From Lotus japonicus (taxonomy: Eukaryota; Streptophyta; Magnoliopsida; Fabales; Fabaceae): 64,000 bases of DNA. This document shows positions 41,710 to 54,226 of the stretch, piece by piece; positions within the stretch are counted from its first letter, which is position 1; each line of letters begins with the position of its first letter. The position numbers were made by a program, and so were the translations under genes. The stretch spans positions 5,148,501 through 5,212,500 of the forward strand of contig NC_080042.1 in assembly GCF_012489685.1 (NCBI RefSeq), in the 5' to 3' direction. Under the pieces are notes generated by a model that was given only the letters and a program-made list of their open reading frames with translations, did not search any database and had not been told where the DNA came from.

Positions 41710-41872
41710 AAAATATTTTTATAAAAAAAAAGTTTGAAAGCACATAGTGGTGGTTCTAAACCGCCACTAAATGCCTCGAAAATGAAAAAAAAACAAAGTT
41801 GCGGTTTTAAACCGCCACTAAGTATTAGAGAATTGAAAAAAAAATATAAAATTTGGCACATTGTTCCTCATA

Positions 41873-44204
41873 GTGCTCATTCCAACTTGCATACAAATTC
41901 GGTTTTGGAAGATACTGTATATCCTGGTGGGATTTCCATGTAAATTTCTTCTTCGAGATCACCATGGAGGAAGCCGTTCTTAACATCAAGTTGGTGTAGT
42001 GGCCAATCTAAATTGGCTGCCAGAGACAATAATACTCGTACAATATTCAATTTGGCCACTGGTGAGAAAGTCTCCGAGTAATCTACACCATATTTTTGCG
42101 TGAAACCTTTTGCCATGAGCCTTGCATTCTACCGATCGATCAACCCATCAACTGTGTACTTTATGGTAAAAATCCATTTACACCCTACTAGTTTTCTTCC
42201 TTTAGGTAGTGGCACCAACTTCCAAGTGTTGTTTTTCTGTAGTGCTTCCAACTCTTCTTGTATTGCTTGTGCCCATTTTGGGTTGGATAGAGCTTCCTCA
42301 ACACTACTCGGAATATGATAGGATGATAAAGTCCTTGTGAAGTTCCTGATGCCTTCCGGTAATCTTTGAGTTGACACATAATTTGCAATTGGGTACTTAG
42401 ACCTCATTTCTTCTTTATGAGGAGAATATATACTTGGAGGCTTTCCACGGTTTTGTCTTAAAGGCAAACCATATCCTACAATAGTTTCTGAAGTGTTAGT
42501 GTCAACATGAGTGCTAGGGAGACTTACCTCGGGAATATTCTCAGTGGGAGATAATTCTGCAGGTACTGAGGTGAGAGGGGGTGTAGCTGACACAGATTCT
42601 TCATGTGTAGATTGCTGATCATCAAGTTCATTCTCCCGATTCTTGGATTCTTCACGTGTAAGTTGTTCATTATTATCATCAAGTTCAGTTTGTTCAGTTT
42701 CCCCGTTGGAGCTTCCTTCTAGGGTGCCTCCTAGTATAAGGCTATCTTCTTGAGATCCTTTTAATGCAACTCTTCCAGCTTCCGCAGCCAACAACCAATT
42801 TATCACTTCATTCATATTCTCCCCCTGAAGAGATGAATTGTGTACAGGATTGTGAAAGAAAGGCTCAGATTCAAGGAACGTCACGTCCATGGTGATATAT
42901 GTTCGATTAGTAGTAGGATCAAAGCACATATACCCCTTTTTATGCAATACATAGCCTAGAAATGCACACCGAACTACACATGGATTAAGCTTTGTTTGCT
43001 GGTTCTTGTGCAGATGGACAAAAGCAACACAACCAAAGATTCGAGGAGGAAGCATAAGCACCGTTGGGAGAGAAACATGAGTAGATAAGACCTGCAGCGG
43101 AGTCTTGAAATCCAAGACTTTGGATGGCATCCTGTTGAGTAGATAAACAGCAGTAGCTACTGCATCACTCCAAAATCGACTGGGCACATGTGTTCCAAGA
43201 AGTAATACTCGTGCAGTTTCCAATATATGACGGTTTTTTCTCTCGGCGACACCATTTTGCTGTGGAGTATGTGAGCATGACATTTCATGAATTAGACCAT
43301 GGTCACGGAAAAATGCTTGAAACTGACGATTAATAAACTCCCCACCATTATCATATCGTAGAACCTGAATTTTTTTTGAAAATTGGGTTTGAACCATGGT
43401 GTGAAATGTTTGAAAGATAGAGAACACTTATTCCTTAATTTTCATGTGGTACAACCACGTCATTCGAGTGCAATCGTCAACAAAGATTACAAACCAGCGG
43501 TAACCAGAGGAAGTAGTAATAGGAGAAGGCCCCCAAACATCAGAATGTATTAAGGAAAAAGGAACACTTCTTTTATTCAAACTTGCGGGATAAGAAACTC
43601 TATGGCTTTTAGCCATAATACATGTGTCACATTTAAACTCTATGTTTTGTGAACATGAAAATAGATTTGGAAGTAGATGTCGCAAGTAGCCAAATGACGG
43701 GTGCCCTAATCTACGATGCCACATCCATATATGCCTTTCCTTGCTTGTGGTCTGGTGTTGAGCTAAATTTGTGTTTCCTGGACTGAAGTCATCTAGGTAG
43801 TACAACCCCCCTCTCTTAGTACCACGCCCAATGATCTCCTGGCTGAGAATATCCTGTATAAGACAAAATGAAGGATACATCAATATCACAGAATTAAGTT
43901 CTTCAATAACTTGACTCACTGACAACAATTTATTTGATAAAGATGGTACTAAGAGAGTATGAGATAAGGATATAGAAGGAGATATGGAAACTGTTCCAGC
44001 CCCCGTGACTGGGTAACTAACTCCATTAGCATTTGTGATATGTGTTCTCCGTGGTAAAGTTAGTTGGGAGAAGTCACTAGAGTCAAAGGTCATGTGATAT
44101 GTAACCTCGGAGTCAATGATCCAATTACTGTCATTGAGAGTTCTACTAGTACAGAGAACCTGTCCATAATTACCTTTACCAGTGTTTGTGGATGGATCTG
44201 TCAA
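41873..44204 (-). pseudogene. Copia pol: protease, integrase, partial reverse transcriptase
   Basis: From 44204: protease region NWIIDSEVTYHMT (active-site DSG changed to DSE); GAG-pre-integrase (MWHRRLGHPSFGYLRHLLPN, CDTCIMAKSH); integrase core (FSLIHSDVWGPSPITTSSGY, VIFVDDCTRMTWLY). After a stop at 43428-43430 it continues RYDNGGEFINRQF, HTPQQNGVAERKNRHILETA and FWSDAVATAVYLLNRMPS. Then a linker and the reverse transcriptase start (WKLVPLPKGRKLVGCKWIF, stop at 42129, GVDYSETFSPVAKLNIVRVL, LHQLDVKNGFLHGDL). It ends before the YVDD motif. This is an RE1/Tnt1-like copia polyprotein, disabled by stops and truncation. Confidence 0.9.
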
Positions 44205-44272
44205 AGGAATGAGGGATAATTGAGGCTCAGCAGTGGTGACTACAGCAGCTCGCCCTACCCCTCCTGAGGCAC

Positions 44273-45220
44273 CTACCAGAGCACTTCGAGGAACAATACC
44301 TTTCTTCTTCCGAGCTTGTAACTCATGCCACCAATCTGGATACCCATGGAGTTGGAAGCAATTATCCCGAGTGTGCTTTGTGTTCCCACAATTAGTACAC
44401 TTTCCGCCACCAGGTTGATTCTTAGGGTTGCTTCCTGATCCTTCTTCATCAAGTGTGGTTGTTTACCTCCTCTGGTGTTTATAACAACACCACCAGAGGT
44501 ATTTTCTGGCCCAGATGCCATCACTGATTGGCGTGTGTCTTCCCTCCGTACATAAGCATAGGCTTGCTCAACAGTGGGAAAAGGCTTCAGTTGAAAGACA
44601 TCACTTCTGATGTGATCAAGTCTGTCATCTAATCCATCCAGGACAACATAATCTTTTTCCTCTTGTAGGAGAGAGTTGTATTTGTTTATATCAGATGCGC
44701 ACTTCATCGGGTTAGGGCGGCGGAAGTCGATTTCACACCACAAACCTTGCAAGTCATTGTAGTACTTTTAAAGGGATCCACCACCTTGTCGCATTCGACG
44801 CACACGTCGTCGAAGGTTGTATACTTGTAATGAGTCAGAACCATCAAAGTATGTTGTGGCAATAGAATCCCAAACCTGTTTAGCTGTCGAGAATCGGATG
44901 AAGTTTCCGACCAAGGATGGGTCAGTTCCGAGTGGCTGTGGAAGATCTCCATTGATGTACCCTAGCTTGTCCTTGCCAGCAATGTACATCTCAACAACCT
45001 GAGACCACAAGGCATAATTCAAACCATCTAACTTCATGTTTATTGGCATCGTCGTGGAATCAGAGGTGGTAGTTGACGTATGAGCCACTGTCTTGCTTGT
45101 TAAGCTTTCTAATATGGATTCAGCAGAGGTGGGGGTTTTGTCCACCGGCGTCGAAGGCGAACGCGGGTCTTTCATGGTTGCATGGAGCCTTCGTTCCTCT
45201 CTAGGGTTCACAGGAACCAA
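44273..45220 (-). pseudogene. Copia gag
   Basis: Start at 45220. A Thr/Ser-rich N terminus, then INMKLDGLNYALWSQVVEMY and YINGDLPQPLG, typical of copia gag (UBN2-type), then AKQVWDSIATTYFDGSDS. A frameshift near 44755 separates it from the next part (LLQEEKDYVVLDGLDDRLDH, FPTVEQAYAYVRREDTRQSV). The knuckle region is scrambled by another frame change around 44450. Confidence 0.85.
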
Positions 45221-45287
45221 AGATCTTGCTCTGATTCCATATCAGATTGTAATTTCTTTTCTGCTTCATTCATAGACATTACTAACG

Positions 45288-45484
45288 TTTTCATTAAGTC
45301 TTAGATTCAGGGGGAGCTAAGCTCAGAATCAAGCAGTGACTTGAATTCAGAATAAGCCAAAATAAACCATTCACATCAGGATAAGTCTTATTCTATTTCT
45401 CTAAACTCTGAGTGAATACAGTTTATTATTTAAGAATTGTTCATCAAAATACTTAGTTTTGTCATCATCAAAAAGGGGGGAGAT
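45288..45484 (+). other. Sirevirus 3' untranslated tail with polypurine tract
   Basis: Ends tcatcatcaaaaaggggggag directly before an LTR. The TCATCAAAAAGGGGGAGA motif is the characteristic polypurine tract of Sirevirus (SIRE1-like) elements. So internal 3' sequence precedes the LTR at 45485, while a primer site follows that LTR. Confidence 0.8.
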
Positions 45485-46692
45485 TGTAAGATCAAGTTTT
45501 GATCTAGTAGTACAACTCTATGTTTTGATGATTACAAGTTAACCTTTTAGTATGAACAATTATGGTACTCTAACGTGTTTTCTGAGTGTGCTCTTAACAG
45601 GCTCTGACCTTGACACAAACTCACACAAATCAGAAGCACTGTGCTTAAAGAGTGATCCTAGCAACGCTTTCGCAATCTCTATGTTTAGTCTGAACAGTAG
45701 AAAAGCTTCAGAAGATCTGAAGTAAATCAAGCTCTGATAAGGACTCAGCTCACTTGAAGTTCTGATGATCCAGACGTTTTGACAACCCAGACACTCTGAA
45801 GGTTCAGATGTTCAGATGGTGTAGAAGACTCTGAAGATCCAGAAGCTGAAAAGTGGAGACTCTGAAGTCCAAAAGCAGAATGGCTCTGAAGACCAAGTAC
45901 TTCGCTCTGAGTTCAGAATCAGAAGATACAACGGTCAGAGGATCCATGCTTCCCTCTGACTCTGATCAACAAGCTTCACAAGTTCCAACACGAAGCTTTC
46001 CTCTGATCAGAAGTCTACAAGGGTAAAGGTCAAGTCACTATCCAAAGTACAAAAGCAGTTGTACTATCCTGACGACCTAACCTAACTTTCTCAGCCACAG
46101 CAGAAGCTGGAAATTCCAAATCTGCCCCTCCAACGGTAGCATTTCCATGCAGCGTTCAAACCCTAATCCTTGGAGTATAAATAGAGGCTGAAGATTGAAA
46201 GATGCGGTTGGAAGAATCTCATACGCGCAAGCTATATTCAAACTTTCTAAGCATTCTTTCATCTTGAATTCATTGTGTTTACTACAAGCTTTTTAGAAGC
46301 AATCTCTTTGTAAACAATACTTTCTTAAACAGTTGTTTAGTTTACCTTTAGGAGATCAAGGTTGATCGGATCCTAGAGAAGACTAAGAGAGTGAATCTTA
46401 GTGTGAGCTAAGTCAGTGTATTGTTAGTCACTTGTAGGTTTCAAGTGCAGTTGTAACATTTACCTGATTAGTGGATTGCCTTCATCAGAAGAAGGAAGAA
46501 ATCACCTTCACGGGTGGACTGGATTAGCTTGAGCTTTTATCTCAAGTGAACCAGGATAAAATACTTGCGTGCTCCTTCTTATATTCTTTTGCACCTAGTT
46601 CTTATCTTTAAGTTTGCCAAAACTTCAAAAAGGGAAACGTTTATCAAAAAATCTATTCAAACCCCCCCTTTCTAGTGTTTTTCGCACCTTCA
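45485..46692 (+). repeat. LTR of Sirevirus element 1 (1208 bp)
   Basis: TGTAAGATCAAGTTTTGATC...GCACCTTCA. TATA box tataaata at 46176-46183. Highly similar to the LTR at 59737-60948. Followed by primer site TGGCATCAGAGC at 46695-46706 (initiator tRNA-Met type, one mismatch). Confidence 0.92.
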
Positions 46693-46769
46693 ATTGGCAT
46701 CAGAGCTCCGGTTCTGATTTATACACTTAACAGTGTCCAGTGATCCAAAACCTAGTGTGAAAAACAACG

Positions 46770-48536
46770 ATGGCCCAAGCCAATACTTCCGCTAACAACA
46801 ACAACAACAACAACAACCAACTCAGAGCACCAGTCTTTGATGGTGAAAAGTTTGAGTACTGGAAAGATATAATAGAAAGTTATTTCCTTGGCACTAACCC
46901 AGATCTCTGGGATATGGTCATGGAAGGCTACACTGATCCAGTAGATGCTCCAGGAGTGAAAATCCCCCGTTCTGAAATGACTGACGCTCAGAAGAAGCGT
47001 TTCAAGGATCATCACAAGGCGAAGTATATGCTGTTCAGTTCAATATCATATATTGAATATGAAAAGATTTCTGACAAAGAAACAGCAAAATCCATCTATG
47101 ACTCCTTGGTCATGACGCACGAAGGAAATGAAGAAGTTAAGGAGACCAAGGCTCTTGCTCTCATAAAACAATATGAGCAGTTTAAGATGGAATCTGGTGA
47201 AACCATTGAAGAGATGTACTCAAGGTTTCAAACTCTGATTGTTGGAATCAGAGTGCTGAACAAGAGCTATTCCACTGGTGATCATGTCAAAAAGATCATC
47301 AGAAGTTTGCCTAAGGAGTCGATGACTTTTGTAACTGCACTGAAACTCTCTAGGAATCTTAACTCCTTGAAGCTAGAAGAGCTTGTGAGTCATCTCAGAA
47401 GCCATGAGATTGAGCTCAAAGAGCACAAGCCTCAAAGGAAAGACAAATCTATTGCTCTTAAGTCAAAATCTGACAAAGCGAAAGCTTACCAGGCAGAAGA
47501 GGAAGATTCATCTGAAGAAGCTTCAGATGCTTCTGGTGATGAAGAGCTATCTCTTTTCACAAAGAGATTAAGCAAGCTCTGGAAGAACAGACACATCAAG
47601 GGCAAAGGACTGAAGAAAAGTAAGGGAAGATTTGAATCTTCATATGATCAAAAGAAGTCCTCTGGGAAAGAAGTCACCTGCTTTGAATGCAAGGAATCTG
47701 GGCACTACAAGAGTGACTGTCCCAAGCTAAAGAAGGACATGAGACCAAGAAAAATCTTCAAGAAGAAAGCCCTTGTGACATTTGATGCGACTGACTCTGA
47801 TGAAGCTGAGTCAGAAGTAGATGAAGCTGTGGAAGCTCTGATGGCTACCACTAGCAGAGATGCTGAAGCACAGAATGATACGAGAGCTTCAGAAGATGAC
47901 TCAGACTCTGAGAATGACGATGAGGTATTCTCTAATTTTTCTCCATCTGAGCTAAGAACTGCTTTAATTGAAATAATGGAGAAACATGATGTGCTGTTAA
48001 ATAAATATAAAGAGCTTAAAAGAAAATATGCTGTTAAAACGAGTTCATGAGAAGTTCATGAGAAGTCAGTCTCTGGACTCATTGAAGAGAACTATTCTCT
48101 TAAAAATGATAACTCTGTTCTTCGTGCCAAAAATGCCATGCTAGAAGATCAACTTGCATCATCCGATATTAAACATGAAACTCTTTATGAGAAAGCGTTT
48201 TGAAGGTTCCTAGCCAAAGACATAGATAGAAGTATTATGGCTTCAATGATCTATGGCATAAGTAGAAATGGGAACAGTGGTCTTGGCTACTCTCAACCTA
48301 TGAGAAGTGAGTCATCTGAGCCCAAACGCGAATCCTTGCATAAGCATTTTGTTCCCGCTGGCACCATCATTCCAGAAAAGGTTACACCCAAGGTGGCAAA
48401 ACCAAAAGGGAAATTTAAACTTGACATGTCTAAATATTATAATCAAGTTCCCTTGCACTATCCTCCTGTTGCACCCAAAGTTCCAAGAACTTCTGGGAAA
48501 ACTAACAAGAAAGGACCTAAGATATGGGTACCTTAG
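46770..48536 (+). pseudogene. Gag of Sirevirus element 1
   Basis: ATG 46770 follows the primer site by about 65 bp. After an Asn run come the UBN2 gag domain (APVFDGEKFEYWKDIIESYF, YSRFQTLIVGIRVLNKSYS, IIRSLPKESMTFVTAL), a Lys-rich linker, the zinc knuckle CFECKESGHYKSDC (C-x2-C-x4-H-x4-C, about residue 305), an acidic Ser/Asp/Glu stretch and a predicted coiled-coil (ALIEIMEKHDVLLNKYKELK). A TGA at 48048-48050 follows a 14-bp direct duplication (gttcatgagaa repeated), then a second TGA near 48203. After that the C-terminal Sirevirus gag block (ASMIYGISRNGNSGLGYS, KTNKKGPKIWVP) ends at 48536. Nucleocapsid function; inactive as it stands. Confidence 0.88.
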
Positions 48537-48540
48537 GTAA

Positions 48541-51116
48541 AAATTATTCCTGTTGCAGACATCTTATGCAGCTCAGTTAAGACACCTGTCATGGTACCTG
48601 GACAGTGGATGCTCACGACACATGACGGGCATAAGGTCTATATTCCAAGAACTGAGTCAGGAGGAGACGTTGGCTTTGGAGGAAACCAGAAGGGAAAAAT
48701 CATTATAAAAGGTTCCATAGGAGATGGAAAAAATCCAGTCATCAATGACGTACTTCTGGTGGATGGATTAATACATAACTTGCTCTCCATAAGCCAAATA
48801 GATGACAAAGGTTATGATGTGATCTTCAATCAAACTGGCTGCAAAGCTGTCAATCAAGCAGATGGATCTGTTCTTTTTTTTGGGAAGATAAGAAACAACA
48901 TTTACAAAATCAACTCCTCTGAATTACTATCTCAAAAGGTGAAATGTCTCATGTCAGTAAATGATGAGCAATGGGTTTGGCACAGACGCCTAGGGCATGC
49001 CAGCCTCAGAAAGATATCTCAACTAAGCAAGCTAAACCTCGTCAGAGGACTACCTCGTCTGAAGTTCTCATCAGAGGCTCTGTGTGAAGCTTGTCAGAAG
49101 GGAAAATTTACCAAGAAGCCTTTCAAAGCAAAGAATGTAGTATCTACAACAAGAACCCCTTGAGCTACTTCACATTGATCTCTTTGGACCAGTGAAAACT
49201 GAATCCATTGGAGGAAAGAAGTATGGGTTGGTCATTGTGGATGACTACAGCAGGTGGACATGGGTAAAATTTTTAAGGCACAAGGATGAAACACACACCA
49301 TGTTCACAAACTTCATTACCCAAGTTCAGAAGGAGTTCCAAACTTCAGTGATTACTGTCAGAAGTGATCATGGTGGAGAATTTGAGAACAAAGCCTTTGA
49401 AGAATTGTTCAACTCTCAAGGGATTTCTTACAACTTCTCCTGTCCTCGCACTCCTCAACAAAATGGAGTGGTTGAAAGGAAAAACAGAACTCTTCAGGAG
49501 ATGGCTTGCACCATGATGCAAGAATCAAGTATGGCCAAGCACTTCTGAGCAGAAGCAATCAACACTGCATGCTATATCCAGAACAGAATCTCCATCAGAC
49601 CAATTCTGGAGAAGACTCCTTATGAGCTGTGCAGAGGAAGACAACCTGATATCTCTTACTTCCATCCCTTTGGGAGTACCTGCTACATGCTCAACACAAA
49701 GGAGCAATTGGGTAAATTTGATTCTAAAGCTTTAAAATGTTATTTTCTTGGTTATTCTGAAAGATCAAAAGGTTTTAGAATTTATAATATTGTCCATCAA
49801 ACTGTTGAGGAATCTATTCAAATTAGATTTGATGACAAGCTTGGCTCAGAAAAGTCAAAGTTGTTTGAAAGATTTGCAGATCTCAGTATTGATCCATCAG
49901 AAGCCAATCAACCAAAGGTCTTCTCAGAGGATGTTGCTCTAGAAGTAGAAGCATCAGAAGATGCTCCAACAACTTCTGGTCAACTTCAGAAGAAGAAGAG
50001 AATAGCTGCCTCTCATCCAGAAGAACTGATTATTGGCAACAAAGATGCCCCTGTCAGAACTAGGTCCATGTTCAAACCTTCAGAAGAGACTCTTCTGAGT
50101 CTGAAGGGACTTGTATCTCTCATTGAGCCCAAATCAGTTGATGAAGCTCTTGAAGATAAAAACTGGATTCTGGCAATGCAAGAAGAGCTAGATCAGTTCA
50201 CTAAAAATGATGTCTGGTCCTTAATGCCTAAGCCCAAAGGTTTCCATGTCATAGGAACCAAGTGGGTATTGAGAAACAAGCTGAATGAAAAGGGAGAAGT
50301 CACGAGAAACAAAGCAAGACTAGTGGCTCAAGGCTACAGTCAACAAGAAGGAATTGATTATACTGAGACCTTTTCTCCTGTGGCAAGGCTTGAAGCTATA
50401 AGGCTACTTATTTCATTCTCAGTAAATCACAACATAATTCTTCATCAGATGGATGTTAAGAGTGCCTTCCTAAATGGTTATATATCAGAGGAAGTCTACG
50501 TTCATCAACCCCCAGGTTTTGAAGATGAGAAGAACCCTGACCATGTTTTTAAATTGAAGAAATCCCTCTATGGTCTGAAGCAAGCTCCTAGAGCATGGTA
50601 TGAGAGACTCAGCTCATTCCTTCTAGAGAACGAGTTTGTAAGGGGTAAAGTAGATACAACTCTCTTTTGCAAAACTTACAAAGATGATATTTTAATTGTG
50701 CAAATCTATGTTGATGATATTATATTTGGTTCCGCTAATCAATCTCTATGCAAAGAATTTTCTAAGATGATGCAGGCCGAATTTGAAATGAGTATGATGG
50801 GAGAACTCAAATATTTTCTGGGTATACAAGTAGATCAAACACTAGAAGGAACATACATCCATCAGAGCAAGTACACTAAAGAACTTCTGAAGAAGTTCAA
50901 TATGACATAATCTACAATTGCTAAGACTCCAATGCATCTTACATGCATTCTGGAAAAAGAAGATGCAAGTGGTAAAGTTTGTCAGAAGCTCTGTCGTGGT
51001 ATGATAGGATCACTTCTATAGTTAACTGCATCTAGGCCAGATATTCTGTTTAGTGTTCATTTATGTGCTCGTTTCCAATCAGATCCAAGGGAAACCCACT
51101 TAACTGCTGTTAAGAG
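48541..51116 (+). pseudogene. Pol of Sirevirus element 1 (cut before the end of RNase H)
   Basis: Protease WYLDSGCSRHMTG (intact DSG) in one frame near 48593, then a frameshift into SGGDVGFGGN. Pre-integrase WVWHRRLGHASLRKISQLSK and CEACQKGKF. Frameshift at about 49163. Integrase DDYSRWTWVKFL, VRSDHGGEFENKAFEEL, TPQQNGVVERKNRTLQEMAC; stop at 49546-49548. Reverse transcriptase from about 50170: WVLRNKLNEKGEVTRNKARL, DYTETFSPVARLEAIRLLIS, LHQMDVKSAFLNGYISEEVY, IYVDDIIFGS (catalytic YVDD intact). Stops at about 50908 and 51018, then LTASRPDILFSVHLCARFQS, and the next LTR at 51117 interrupts. Several separate lesions make it inactive. Confidence 0.92.
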
Positions 51117-51994
51117 TGTTGGAACATGTTGCCATGCATTTTGTCAAAACAACCGATTGTCGAAGCAGATGTCGTGGCATCTGATTCCGTGAAGCTAGGG
51201 CATCAGTCCTCAGCTTGTGTTTATGATGTGAGCCCTCTGAAGATTTACTGAAGATATGTTTTTGAGTTACTTGAGGAGCAAGTAGCTATTCCAGAAGGGT
51301 TTTATTTGTTGGGTTGTTATTTGTTGAAACAATCTTTGTTAAAAGATTGATTTCTATCTTTACTTGTGCAATAAGAAACCAAATCTATCAAGATTGCGTT
51401 TTGAATTGTTGTTACTGCAATCTGTTTCTTCAGCCCGTGCCAACCCTGAAGCCCATGCTACCACTGCTGAAGTCTATAAAAGGATGAAGACCTAAAACAT
51501 GAAGACGACGGAAGCTAATAGAGAGAGATCAAGTGTTTTAGGATTTGTGTTTGTGCTTTGTCCTTTGTTAGTTGTGAATCTGTCTTTGCTCACTGATTCT
51601 ATAAAGCAAAGAGAGATTATGTGTGTTTGATTGCGTTCAAACTCTACTTGTTCATTGTGTTCATCAATCACTGTGGCAGTGATTGAGAGAAAGTGAGAGG
51701 GGCTCTCATACTTAGGTTGAGATTCTAAGTAGAAATACACTGGGTAGATTAGGAAGTGAACTATGAACTGAGTTGTTCATGAGTGTCTGTAATTCTTGAA
51801 TCTTGAGATAGTGGTTTTCCTTTCTTTAGGTGCAAACCCTCCAAACGTAGGTGAAAGTTTTTCACTGAACTGGGTTAACAATTACTGTGTGTTATTGTTT
51901 CTGTTGTTAAGTTTTGTTTTACTGTTAAGTGGTTGTCGAACCTCTTGTTCCAGCATCGTGCAGGACAATCGTATCAGAGGGAACCTGAATTACA
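51117..51994 (+). repeat. LTR of copia element 2 (878 bp)
   Basis: TGTTGGAACATGTTG...GAATTACA, followed by primer site TGGCATCAGAGCAG at 51997. It differs in sequence from the LTRs at 45485 and 59737, so it is another Sirevirus-like family. It inserted in pol of element 1; its partner LTR is not in the window. Confidence 0.88.
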
Positions 51995-52059
51995 ATTGGC
52001 ATCAGAGCAGACACCCTGTTCTGGTTGGGTGAGCTCCAGGGAGTTTTATTCAAGTTCTC

Positions 52060-52966
52060 ATGGATAACAAGGAGGGCGGATCAGTCAATAGGCCACCCAT
52101 TATGGATGGTACTAACTATGACTACTGGAAGGTTCGCATGACAACCTTTCTCAAATCAATTGACAACAAGACTTGGAAAGCTATTGTCAAGGGTTGGAAG
52201 CACCCCACTAAGGCTGAGGTTGAAGGCACCTCTACTACTGTTGTGGAAAAACCTGAAGAAGAATGGACCAGTGTTGAAGATGAAGCTGCTCTTGGAAATT
52301 CAAAGGCTCTAAATGCTATCTTTAATGGATTTGACAAGAATATGTTTAGGCTGATCAATACGTGTACTGTGGCAAAGGATGCTTGGGAAATTCTGAAAAC
52401 TGCACATGAAGGAACTACTCGAGTAAGGATGTCAAGGCTTCAGATGCTTACTACTCAATTTGAAAATTTGATGATGACTGAATAAGAGACTATTTCAGAA
52501 TTCCACATGCGTGTCCGTGACTTGTCTAATGCTTCATTTTCTTTGGGAGAACCTATGTCAGATGAGAAGCTTGTAAGGAAGATCTTGAGATCTCTTCCTC
52601 AGAAGTTTGCTATGAAAGTCACTGCAATTGAGGAGGCTCAAGACATTGAGAACATGAAGGTTGATGAACTTATTGGCTCTTTGCAGACATTTGAGTTGAA
52701 ACTGAGTGGAAAATCTGAGAAGAAGAATAAGAGTATTGCTTTTGTGTCAAACACTGATGAAGGTGATGATGAAGACTGTGAGGGTGAAAATCTTTCTGAG
52801 GCTCTGGCCATGCTAGCAAAAAAATTCAACAGAGCATTGAGAAAGATTGACAAAAGAACCAGGCCTAATGTCCAGGACATGAAGTTCGACAACAAACCCA
52901 AGTTTTCTAATTCACAGAGGAAGACCAAAGAAGAAGAAAGATCTGGTCAGAATAAAGGAGTGCAGT
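52060..52966 (+). pseudogene. Gag of copia element 2, first part
   Basis: ATG 52060. MDNKEGGSVNRPPIMDGTNY, DYWKVRMTTFLKSID and AWEILKTAHEGTTRVRMSRL are the UBN2 gag domain. A TAA at 52483-52485 breaks it, after which ISEFHMRVRDLSNASFSLGE, RKILRSLPQKFAMKVTAIEE and an acidic/Lys-rich linker follow in the same frame. It is split just before its zinc knuckle by the solo LTR at 52967 and resumes at 54227. Confidence 0.9.
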
Positions 52967-54221
52967 TGATAAGCGCATAATTGATGCACTTTACGTGTGT
53001 CTTTCTAAGCTTCATTATATACATTTTTGTGCTTAATTGTTATAACTTAGCCATGTTTTGACCATTAGTGTTTATTTGGATTATTCATGGAAAAGAGCTT
53101 AATTCTACACTTTTAGTTTCTATGACTTGTTTTGCTAGAACAGATTGAATATGGAGCCAACGATATCGAAATAAGGCGAATAATATGTCATTGGAAAGAT
53201 AACTCGAAGCCCTACAACTTTCATGTTCAGCACAATTCTAGAATCAGCCTCTAACTTGGACATAATTTCCTTGCAATGTTGCTGTCGCTAATCCTGCGAG
53301 TTTGGAACAGACTGCACTAAAATGATCATATCTTGGGCTACAGAACTCCGAATTAGGATCCGATTGAAGGCCCGCGAAGCTGACTTAAAGACTTACAACT
53401 CTTATGTTTACCTCAGTTGAAGATTCAAACTTATTGTGGGACCCACGAATGTCTGATTGTTCAGCAGCTTACTCCTTTATTTGGGCCCGATTTTGTGAAG
53501 ATTTAGAAAAGATTTAGATAACAAAGATTGTTACTTGATGAACAAGTTTATTTATTAGTATAAATAAGTGAGTTTAGGCTTTTGTTAGACACCACCACCA
53601 AACCACCTCACCACATCTCACCATCACCTCCTCCACCTTCTCCTAATATCTCTCTCCATCTTTTCTAGTATGAGTTGCTAAACTCCATAGTTAGTCTTAG
53701 GATTTTTAATATTCTTGTGTTTGCAAACTTGAGGTTCTGTTCTTAATGCAAATTTCTTCTTTATTAATTCTCTTCATCTCTATTTCTGATCTAGGGTTTG
53801 CTTAATTTCGTAGTTTTAGAAATAAGAGTTGATGCATGTTCGCTTAGTTCATGTTAGTTCGTAACTGTTTCTTAATCGCTTAGTTTAGGAAACTGTGAAT
53901 TGATTTTCGCTTAGTTAATCAACTCTCACGAATTAGGGAAACAATAAGGAAGAATTAATCTTTTGTAACCAATGAAGGTTTGTTGCACTTGAATGTTATA
54001 ATCCGATGACTAACGCTTTCTCTCTTCTGTCTAGTCTATTTAGTTATTGCTTTGTTACTTTTCAATCCAATCAATCAACCCCCTTTTAGGTTTTTTTTGT
54101 TTTACTCTAATATCAATTAATAATTTATCAAGTCCTTGTGAGAACGATCCTGGTGTTAACACCTTGTACTGCATTCAAAGCAAAAATACTTTGACACGCA
54201 CCCGCGACAGTGCGTTCGTCA
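52967..54221 (+). mobile_element. Solo LTR (1255 bp), gypsy-type
   Basis: TGATAAGCGCATAATTG...GTTCGTCA inside the exact duplication gcagt (52962-52966 and 54222-54226). TATA box gtataaataag at 53557-53567. The 3' end (gagaacgatcctggtgttaac...) looks like the R-U5 end of Athila/other gypsy LTRs. No internal region. Removing it restores C-H-E-C-E of the gag knuckle. Confidence 0.9.
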
Positions 54222-54226
54222 GCAGT

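Larger units (their letters stand above)
37730..41872. repeat. Tandem array, right part
   Basis: The array resumes exactly at the gacaa duplication. Monomer starts (gtggmagagagaaa) lie at about 39410, 39926, 40422 and 40937. The monomer split by the gypsy element contains the TIR insertion 37893-39202, and the last contains the MULE derivative 40980-41709. The array ends at 41872 where copia sequence begins within ggcacattgttcctc. In total about eight monomers. Confidence 0.9.
41873..45287 (-). mobile_element. Truncated Ty1/copia retrotransposon
   Basis: Minus orientation: short 5' LTR remnant (45287-45245), primer-site-like TGGAATCAGAGC (about 45229-45240; one or two mismatches to TGGTATCAGAGC), gag, protease, integrase, start of reverse transcriptase. 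It ends at 41873 in the reverse transcriptase, joining array sequence, and the 3' half is missing. Both ends are abrupt and no target duplication is seen. Confidence 0.88.

Noticed and set aside
52967..54221. Intron within the copia gag
   Set aside because: Although removing it restores the zinc knuckle, it has TG...CA ends, a TATA box and a 5-bp target duplication, so it is a solo LTR.
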